Part shown: piece by piece, positions 1 to 4,162 of the stretch
How positions within the stretch are numbered: the first letter of the stretch is position 1
Layout: the number at the start of each line of letters is the position of its first letter
Assembly (NCBI GenBank): GCA_003249625.1
Contig: QKII01000437.1
Coordinates: 1 to 8,067, forward strand
Length of the DNA: 8,067 nt
From: Propionivibrio sp.
GTDB lineage: Bacteria; Pseudomonadota; Gammaproteobacteria; Burkholderiales; Rhodocyclaceae
Direction of reading: 5' to 3'
The notes under the pieces: generated by a model
The model's database searches: none
Told to the model about the DNA's origin: nothing
What the model saw: the letters and a program-made list of their open reading frames with translations, nothing else
Made by a program: the position numbers and the translations under genes

Positions 1-18
1 CTTTGCACGACCGTCACG

Positions 19-573
19 ATGAGCCAGCGCCAGCAACCGACACCGGAGGACATCGCTGCGTTCCACGGCGCCGTGGCCGATGCCACCCCGCTCAAGGCGC
101 CGGCGCGTGTGCTGCACGAGCGCCCCAAGCCCAGCCCGCGGCCACGGCAACGCGAACTCGACGAGGCCGCGGCCGTCGTCGAGTCGCTACATGGGCCGTT
201 CGAGATCGACGATCTGCTGGCCATCGGCGACGCCGATTCGTTTCTCCGCACCGGCCTGCCGCGCAGCGTGTTGCGTGATCTGCGCCGGGGCCGCTGGACG
301 ATCCAGAATCATATTGACCTGCACGGACTCAACCGGCACGAGGCACATGAGGAAGTCTCGCTCTTCCTCGCCGAATCACTGCTAGCCGGCAAGCGGTGCG
401 TACGTATCGTGCATGGACGCGGACTCGGATCGCCCGGCCGCGAAGGCATCCTGCGACAGTTCGTCAAATGCTGGCTCTCGCGCAGCAAGGATGTGCTGGC
501 GTTTTGTCATGCCCCCGCCTTCGACGGCGGCGAGGGCGCACTGTGGGTCTTGCTACGAGCACCCGGCCGCTGA
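19..573 (+). CDS. Smr-domain protein (SmrA/MutS2 C-terminal type)
   Basis: 184 residues. The C-terminal half (about 97-181) is a Smr domain: the DLHG motif at residues 100-103, the HGRG loop at 132-135 followed by GSPG, and the closing GGEGALWVLLR block at 170-180. Free-standing Smr proteins of this family are known or suspected nucleases acting on DNA or RNA; in this family the DxH and HGxG motifs form the active site. The N-terminal part (1-95) is charged, Pro/Arg-rich and probably partly disordered, which is usual for proteobacterial SmrA-like proteins. The ATG at 19 gives a typical family N-terminus (a short segment ending near 'ATPL'), but no good Shine-Dalgarno is visible and the frame stays open to the window edge, so a slightly longer form cannot be excluded. 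It is followed by a 143-bp gap and seems not to be co-transcribed by design with the regulator downstream. The domain call is firm; the substrate is unknown. Confidence 0.9.
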   Translation: MSQRQQPTPEDIAAFHGAVADATPLKAPARVLHERPKPSPRPRQRELDEAAAVVESLHGPFEIDDLLAIGDADSFLRTGLPRSVLRDLRRGRWTIQNHIDLHGLNRHEAHEEVSLFLAESLLAGKRCVRIVHGRGLGSPGREGILRQFVKCWLSRSKDVLAFCHAPAFDGGEGALWVLLRAPGR

Positions 574-635
574 CGAAACAGGCTTCTTCGCCCCGAAAAA
601 CCAGAATGAATCGCAGAGTTGCAACCGCCACCAGC

Positions 636-652
636 GTTACACTGGGTTACAC
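636..652 (+). promoter_or_regulatory. Tandem GTTACAC direct repeat, candidate OmpR-type regulator site
   Basis: Two identical GTTACAC heptamers lie at 636-642 and 646-652, exactly 10 bp apart start to start, on the same face of the helix. OmpR-family regulators bind head-to-tail dimers on direct repeats with 10-11 bp spacing, and GTTACA also occurs in the E. coli RstA box. The repeat sits 65-81 bp upstream of the OmpR-type gene. An AT-rich TTTAAT at 682-687, just after the palindrome AAAGCGCTTT (675-684), could be a -10 element. That would put the repeats near -50, a usual activator position. This reading as an autoregulatory site is inference; no -35 match is visible. Confidence 0.4.
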
Positions 653-716
653 ACCGGACACCACGTCCCGGCAAAAAGCGCTTTAATTAGCGAATACCAC
701 TCGCAAGCACCGACTC

Positions 717-1451
717 ATGGACAAGACGGACTGCATCCTCATTGTTGACGACGACCTGGAAATCCGCCGCCTGCTCGTCGACTATCTCGCCCGTAACGGC
801 CTCGAAGCCATCTCCGCGCGCGACGGTCGCGAAATGTGGCAGGCGCTCGAACGGCACGCCATTGACCTCATCGTGCTCGACCTGATGCTGCCGGACACCG
901 ACGGCCTGACGCTTTGCCGCGACCTGCGCGCCAAGCCGGGAAAACCGAATCTGCCAGTGCTGATGCTGACCGCACGCGGCGAGGAGACGGACCGGATCAT
1001 CGGCATTGAAATGGGCGCCGACGACTATCTGGTCAAGCCGTTCAACCCGCGCGAACTGCTCGCGCGGATCAAGAGCATTCTCCGGCGCACGCGTGCACTG
1101 CCGCCCAATCTGACGCCGGATGCCACGCGCTACCTCGCTTTTGCCGAGTGGACACTTGATACTGCCGAGCGCCTGCTGACCGCGCCCGATGGAGTGGCAA
1201 CGCCGCTCTCGGGCGGAGAATACCGCCTGTTGCGTATCCTGCTTGACCATCCCAACCGTGTACTCACACGCGACCAATTGACCGAGATGATCCATGGCCG
1301 CGAGGCAGAACCGTTCGACCGTGCCATCGACGTGCAGGTCAGTCGCCTGCGCCAGCGCCTGCGCGACGACAGCCGCGAACCGACGCTGTTGAAAACAGTG
1401 CGTGGCGAAGGCTACGTCCTCGCCGCCACAGTCGAGCGGCGGGAACGATGA
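717..1451 (+). CDS. OmpR-family response regulator (receiver plus winged helix)
   Basis: 244 residues, the normal length for the family. Receiver domain at about 5-120: acidic pocket D11-D12, phosphoacceptor D55 in VLDLMLPDTDG, T85 and K107 (YLVKPFNPRELLARI). This segment is very close to E. coli OmpR. The linker is followed by a winged-helix DNA-binding domain at about 135-238, with the LSGGEYRLL entry, the recognition region around RAIDVQVSRLRQRL, and the usual VRGEGYVL wing at the end. On phosphorylation at D55 by the partner kinase it should dimerise on direct-repeat half-sites and control transcription in the cytoplasm. The ATG at 717 is the natural start for the receiver, although the Shine-Dalgarno is weak. 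Its stop overlaps the start of the kinase gene (ATGA, 1448-1451), so the two are translationally coupled. The family is certain; orthology to OmpR itself is likely by sequence but regulon and signal are unknown, so no symbol is given. Confidence 0.95.
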   Translation: MDKTDCILIVDDDLEIRRLLVDYLARNGLEAISARDGREMWQALERHAIDLIVLDLMLPDTDGLTLCRDLRAKPGKPNLPVLMLTARGEETDRIIGIEMGADDYLVKPFNPRELLARIKSILRRTRALPPNLTPDATRYLAFAEWTLDTAERLLTAPDGVATPLSGGEYRLLRILLDHPNRVLTRDQLTEMIHGREAEPFDRAIDVQVSRLRQRLRDDSREPTLLKTVRGEGYVLAATVERRER

Positions 1452-2815
1452 TCCGTCCCCCCGCATCCCTGCTGCCGTCCAGCCTTTTCGCCCGCATGGC
1501 GCTGATCCTGCTCGCGGGACTGCTGGCGGCGCAGTCGCTGAGCCTCTGGCTGCATTGGGGCGAACGAGCGGAGGTCGTCACCGAAGCACGCGGCCTGCAC
1601 ATTGCCGACCGCATAGCCGATGCCATCCGCCGCCTCGAAGCGGACCCAACCCCGGGGCATCGGCGTTCGATCGCCCAGATGCAGTCGAACGACCTGCGGG
1701 TTTCTTTGATCGACGAAAGCGAAGTAACTCCGAACGCGCCGCGTGGCCAGATCCAGGCATCCATCACGGCAAGGCTTGGCAGCGGACGCGAGATTCGTTC
1801 GCCCGGCGGGATGGGCGGCGGCATGATGGGCCGGAGGATGGGCTACGGCATGGGCCGTGTGGCTCAAGACACTTCTGCGCGCAATTTCGATGTGCGCCTG
1901 AACGACGGCCAGTGGGTGCGCATCTCGGCCACCCTGGTCCCCGAAGCCCCCGCGCTGCCACGCGATTTCTACATTCACCTCCTGCTCTCGTTGGCGATCG
2001 TCGGAATCGTCGTCATGCTGGTCGTTCGACAGGCAACCCGGCCGTTGCAGCAACTGGCGCAGGCCGCTGATAACCTTGGTCAGAATCTCGATGCTCCTTC
2101 GCTCGTCGAAACCGGATCGACCGAAGTTCGCACTGCGGCGCAAGCCTTCAACCGGATGCGCGACAAACTGCGGCGGCTGATCAACGAACGCTCACGCGCC
2201 CTCGCCGCGGTTTCGCACGACCTGCGCACCCCGCTGACCCGCCTGCGCCTGCGCAGTGAACTGATCGACGATGACCGTTTGCGTGAGCAGATGACCGCCG
2301 ACATCGACGCAATGGCACAAATGATCGACGCGACGCTCGACTACTTGCGCGGATTACGTGAGGACGAGATGGTACGCCCGATCGATATCAACGCCCTGCT
2401 CGCCAGCCTCTCGGAGGATTTCGCGGCGCTCGGTCGTCAGATCACCGTCGAGGGACGAGCAATGGCCTCGTACAGTGGACGTCTGTCTGCCTTGCGCCGT
2501 GCGATTCAGAACCTGATGGACAATGCATTCAAGTACGCTCGGAACCCGCGCATCGTCGTCACCGACGAACCAGCCCTTCTCTGCATTAACGTCGAAGACG
2601 ATGGCCCCGGCATCCCGCCGGAAGCTCTGGAACGCGTTACCGAGCCGTATTACCGCCCCGACGCGGCGCGTGCCACTGACACCGGTGGCGTCGGTCTCGG
2701 CCTGTCGATCGTAAAGGATGTCGCGCTGCTTCATGGCGGCGAACTGATGCTCGCGAACCGACCCGAAGGTGGCCTGGCCGCGTCCTTGCGCCTGCCGAGA
2801 AAGCTGCCTGAATAA
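1448..2815 (+). CDS. EnvZ-type membrane sensor histidine kinase with Met/Gly-rich sensor segment
   Basis: 455 residues. Order: short cytoplasmic N-terminus, membrane segment at about 16-36, periplasmic sensor at about 37-175, second membrane segment at about 176-194, HAMP at about 195-247, HisKA with phosphoacceptor H257 in AVSHDLRTPLTRLRLRSEL (very like EnvZ), then HATPase with N box QNLMDNAFKYA (N359), G1 box EDDGPGIPPE (D384-G388) and G2 box GGVGLGLSI (413-421). All catalytic boxes are intact, so it should autophosphorylate and pass phosphate to the regulator encoded just upstream, with which it overlaps by 4 bp. Unusual: residues 120-136 of the periplasmic part are GGMGGGMMGRRMGYGMG, with five Met in 14 residues, no Cys and a single aromatic. 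Such clusters bind Cu(I)/Ag(I) in other proteins; whether this one does is inference. The start is fixed by the ATGA overlap. The stop is 27 bp from the convergent gene on the other strand, and no terminator hairpin is visible between them. Confidence 0.94.
   Translation: MIRPPASLLPSSLFARMALILLAGLLAAQSLSLWLHWGERAEVVTEARGLHIADRIADAIRRLEADPTPGHRRSIAQMQSNDLRVSLIDESEVTPNAPRGQIQASITARLGSGREIRSPGGMGGGMMGRRMGYGMGRVAQDTSARNFDVRLNDGQWVRISATLVPEAPALPRDFYIHLLLSLAIVGIVVMLVVRQATRPLQQLAQAADNLGQNLDAPSLVETGSTEVRTAAQAFNRMRDKLRRLINERSRALAAVSHDLRTPLTRLRLRSELIDDDRLREQMTADIDAMAQMIDATLDYLRGLREDEMVRPIDINALLASLSEDFAALGRQITVEGRAMASYSGRLSALRRAIQNLMDNAFKYARNPRIVVTDEPALLCINVEDDGPGIPPEALERVTEPYYRPDAARATDTGGVGLGLSIVKDVALLHGGELMLANRPEGGLAASLRLPRKLPE
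1805..1855 (+). other. Met/Gly-rich codon stretch in the kinase periplasmic sensor
   Basis: This stretch encodes residues 120-135 of the kinase, with Met at 122, 126, 127, 131 and 135 separated by Gly and Arg. The surrounding sensor domain is ordinary mixed sequence, so the cluster stands out as an inserted low-complexity loop. It contains no His or Cys, so any metal binding would use thioethers only. The repeated 'atgggc' DNA units suggest it may have grown by slippage. Confidence 0.6.
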
Positions 2816-2842
2816 GGCCAGACAGGGTGTGCAGGAGAAGGC

Positions 2843-3202
2843 TTACAACGCGTTCGTTGCGCTCTCGACAAGCGTCGATTCGCAGGCAAGAAAGCAGTCA
2901 TCGCAGGACAACGCGAGCATTTTCCCATTCGGTCGTCTCGGGCAATGAAACATAGTCGACACAGGAACCAGCCGGCTGACGATCGTACCGATCGCGTACC
3001 CGTCGAGTGCCCGCGCGGCCGCCTCAGCCCCCTCGGGCATGTTGACCATGCAGAATACCCGGCGAGGATGTTCCGAGCGGCAAAACAACCGGACGTTGTC
3101 GACGACGCCGTAATGCCTGCAAAGCTCCGCGCTGTCGGAGAGAATATCTTCCGGGGTGGCAAAAGCCCCGAGGATAGGTGGTTCCATTGAGTTGCTTTCC
3201 AT
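2843..3202 (-). CDS. Small RRM-like (ferredoxin-like fold) protein of unknown function, Cys-rich tail
   Basis: 119 residues from the ATG at 3202; an alternative start at 3187 (Met6) with GGAAAG ahead of it is also possible. I do not recognise a named family. The pattern at residues 10-82 fits an RNA-recognition-motif fold: strand ILGAF (10-14), helix beginning TPEDI (16-20) and ending CRHYG (28-32), strand VVDNVRLF, strand VFCMVNM (49-55, the RNP1 position), helix EAAARALDG (60-68), final strand around SRLVPV. RNP1 is degenerate: only F50 of the expected aromatics remains, so nucleic-acid binding is doubtful and another ferredoxin-like function is possible. The tail carries C100, C103 and C107 (CDDCFLAC), a possible metal or redox site. 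It lies 28 bp after a similar gene on the same strand, so the two are probably co-transcribed. A longer frame running back to 3511 was rejected because it would overlap the upstream gene in another frame. Confidence 0.7.
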   Translation of the reverse strand: MESNSMEPPILGAFATPEDILSDSAELCRHYGVVDNVRLFCRSEHPRRVFCMVNMPEGAEAAARALDGYAIGTIVSRLVPVSTMFHCPRRPNGKMLALSCDDCFLACESTLVESATNAL

Positions 3203-3230
3203 CCTGCCTTGAAGAAGCGGCCCGAAGGCA

Positions 3231-3566
3231 CTAATTAATGGCCGTGCTGACGCCGGTCTCAGGTGAGGTTTGCAGATCCGCATAGCGCCGGACAGCAACG
3301 ATGACCGACGTAAATCCGAACAGCAGGCAATGCCAGCTGCGGGATGCAGCCATGGCATCCAGCGTCTTGTCGAAACACACGAGAAACCCCAAGTGATCGG
3401 TGCTCTGCTCCGACATCTCAGGCAGGGGCATGATCGCGGTGATCTTGCCAAACTCGCTGGCATACTTGCCGAGTTGTCCGGTAATTTCCTCCGCAGATTC
3501 GAGCCTTCCAAGCGACTCGATTTCCGGCGACGGCTTGAGGCGTTCCCAATTCACGTGTGTATTCAT
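3231..3566 (-). CDS. Small hypothetical protein, possible RRM-like paralogue of its downstream neighbour
   Basis: 111 residues. The ATG at 3566 has a good Shine-Dalgarno GGAG at 3578-3575, 8 nt away, which fixes the start. No family recognised. Residues 24-48 (SAEEI ... GKYASEFGKITAIMPL) align without gaps to residues 16-40 of the downstream protein: E-E/D-I at the start of the helix, F/Y-G at its end, I/V-x-x-I/V in the following strand. After a loop longer by two residues, GFLVCF (60-65) matches the strand position FCMVNM, and DAMAAS matches EAAARA. This is the pattern of an RRM or other ferredoxin-like fold. The hydrophobic run LLFGFTSVIVAV (81-92) could instead be a short membrane segment. 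There is no signal peptide, so a cytoplasmic location is likely. It is the middle gene of three on this strand: 70 bp after the DUF2934 gene and 28 bp before the next. Function unknown. Confidence 0.7.
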   Translation of the reverse strand: MNTHVNWERLKPSPEIESLGRLESAEEITGQLGKYASEFGKITAIMPLPEMSEQSTDHLGFLVCFDKTLDAMAASRSWHCLLFGFTSVIVAVRRYADLQTSPETGVSTAIN

Positions 3567-3605
3567 GCTCGACGCTCCAGAGAACCATCAACGCGAAAAG
3601 GCGGG

Positions 3606-3619
3606 ACGGTCGAAACCGT
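3606..3619 (-). promoter_or_regulatory. Short hairpin with TTCG loop between two leftward genes
   Basis: On the minus strand ACGGT-TTCG-ACCGT forms a 5-bp stem with a TTCG tetraloop, in the 70-bp gap between the DUF2934 gene and the next leftward gene. The next bases include CCTTTTC but no real U-tract. It may be a weak terminator or an mRNA processing/stability element; it could also be chance. Confidence 0.25.
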
Positions 3620-3636
3620 GTGCCGCCCAATAGGGG

Positions 3637-3897
3637 TTACACCGCGCTGCAGGCCACCGCTCCGCCCGAGGCGGCATCGAATTCGCGCTCTGCAGCCAGC
3701 CAGTCCTCGAGTTCGTTGCCCGGCGCGAATCCGCGCTGCGCGGCCCTGAAGTACGCGGCAGTGGCAATCAACTCCTCGCGCACAACGCCCTCCACGACGG
3801 TGGCAAGTTCTATGGCCTCAGCGACCACTGCAGCGGATGCCTTGGCCTTCGTTTTTCTGGTTTTTCCCGTCGTCGGCTTGGTGCTTTTTTCGGCCAT
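3637..3897 (-). CDS. DUF2934 family protein with basic N-terminal tail
   Basis: 86 residues. The start ATG at 3897 is set by GGAG at 3908-3905, 7 nt upstream. Residues 42-74 (ELIATAAYFRAAQRGFAPG, then NELEDWLAAEREFD) carry the recognisable DUF2934 signature: an Ala-rich helix with AYFRA, a GF-x-PG turn and an E-DWLAAE helix. This is a short helical domain of unknown function common in proteobacteria. The first 20 residues (MAEKSTKPTTGKTRKTKAKA) are rich in Lys and Thr, resembling the basic tails of histone-H1-like or nucleoid proteins, so nucleic-acid binding is a reasonable but unproven guess. The end of the protein is Gly/Ala/Cys-rich and probably loose. It is the first gene of the leftward group and is divergent from the four-PAS kinase gene. 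Longer in-frame forms reaching 4323 were rejected because they run through the control region without family similarity. Confidence 0.85.
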   Translation of the reverse strand: MAEKSTKPTTGKTRKTKAKASAAVVAEAIELATVVEGVVREELIATAAYFRAAQRGFAPGNELEDWLAAEREFDAASGGAVACSAV

Positions 3898-4084
3898 GAT
3901 ATTTCTCCGTAGTGATGGGTTACCGTTGGCAGGAAAACCGGGAGGCGGAAATCTCACCGCCACAATCGATCCCGACGCATTTTCCAACGAGGCAACGTTA
4001 TCAAACTGCCCCAGCCATTCAATACGTGACACCGCGTATAACGCGTGCAAAGCAGGTAAAGCCACGTAAGGGAACAACAATCGA

Positions 4085-4113
4085 TTGACCGCCCTCTGCG
4101 GATGCTCTAGGTT
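4085..4113 (+). promoter_or_regulatory. Candidate sigma70 promoter for the PAS kinase / FixJ-type operon
   Basis: TTGACC at 4085-4090 is one base off the -35 consensus. A 17-bp spacer leads to TAGGTT at 4108-4113, a weak -10. The expected transcript would start near 4120 and give a leader of about 40 nt before the TTG start at 4163. The palindrome CAATCGATTG overlaps the -35 hexamer, so a bound protein would block the promoter. The -10 match is poor, hence low confidence. Confidence 0.35.
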
Positions 4114-4151
4114 CAAGATAAAATCAGGCGAAGGCGCACTGAACGCCCCCC

Positions 4152-4157
4152 GGGAGG
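4152..4157 (+). promoter_or_regulatory. Strong ribosome binding site that sets a TTG start
   Basis: GGGAGG lies 5 nt before the in-frame TTG at 4163. The nearest in-frame ATG, at 4181, is 23 nt away from this site and the upstream TTG at 4085 overlaps the proposed -35 box. This makes TTG 4163 the best start for the kinase. Confidence 0.65.
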
Positions 4158-4162
4158 AAAAA

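Larger units (their letters stand above)
3898..4162. promoter_or_regulatory. Divergent control region between the DUF2934 gene and the PAS kinase gene
   Basis: This gap is more AT-rich than its surroundings and must hold the promoters for both directions. Small symmetric elements visible: a perfect 10-bp palindrome CAATCGATTG at 4078-4087; a second copy of its left part, ACAATCGAT, at 3962-3970 (the other copy is at 4077-4085); CGCGT-ATA-ACGCG at 4033-4045; and an inverted pair TACGTG (4023-4028) / CACGTA (4063-4068). No convincing promoter for the leftward gene could be assigned, and no GG-N10-GC sigma54 element was identified. Which of these motifs is a true operator is unknown. Confidence 0.5.

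Noticed and set aside
687..1466. Long open frame on the minus strand opposite the OmpR-type gene (259 codons)
   Set aside because: It mirrors a clear response regulator on the plus strand, and its translation has no recognisable domain. High GC keeps antisense frames open.
1412..2143. Minus-strand open frame opposite the EnvZ-type kinase (243 codons)
   Set aside because: Shadow of a well-supported kinase gene; Arg/Gln-rich composition without motifs.
2816..2842. Possible shared terminator between the convergent kinase and small-protein genes
   Set aside because: Only short GGCC/GGCT-type complementarity was found; no stem of useful length and no T-run on either strand.
3203..3511. N-terminal extension that would lengthen the Cys-rich small protein to 222 residues
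   Set aside because: The extension overlaps the upstream gene in another frame and is Arg/Pro/Ser-rich, unlike the real part. The overlapped frame has a good Shine-Dalgarno and protein-like composition.
3270..3749. Plus-strand open frame of 159 codons across the leftward genes
   Set aside because: Arg-rich shadow with no motif; it runs antisense to two better supported genes, including the DUF2934 gene.
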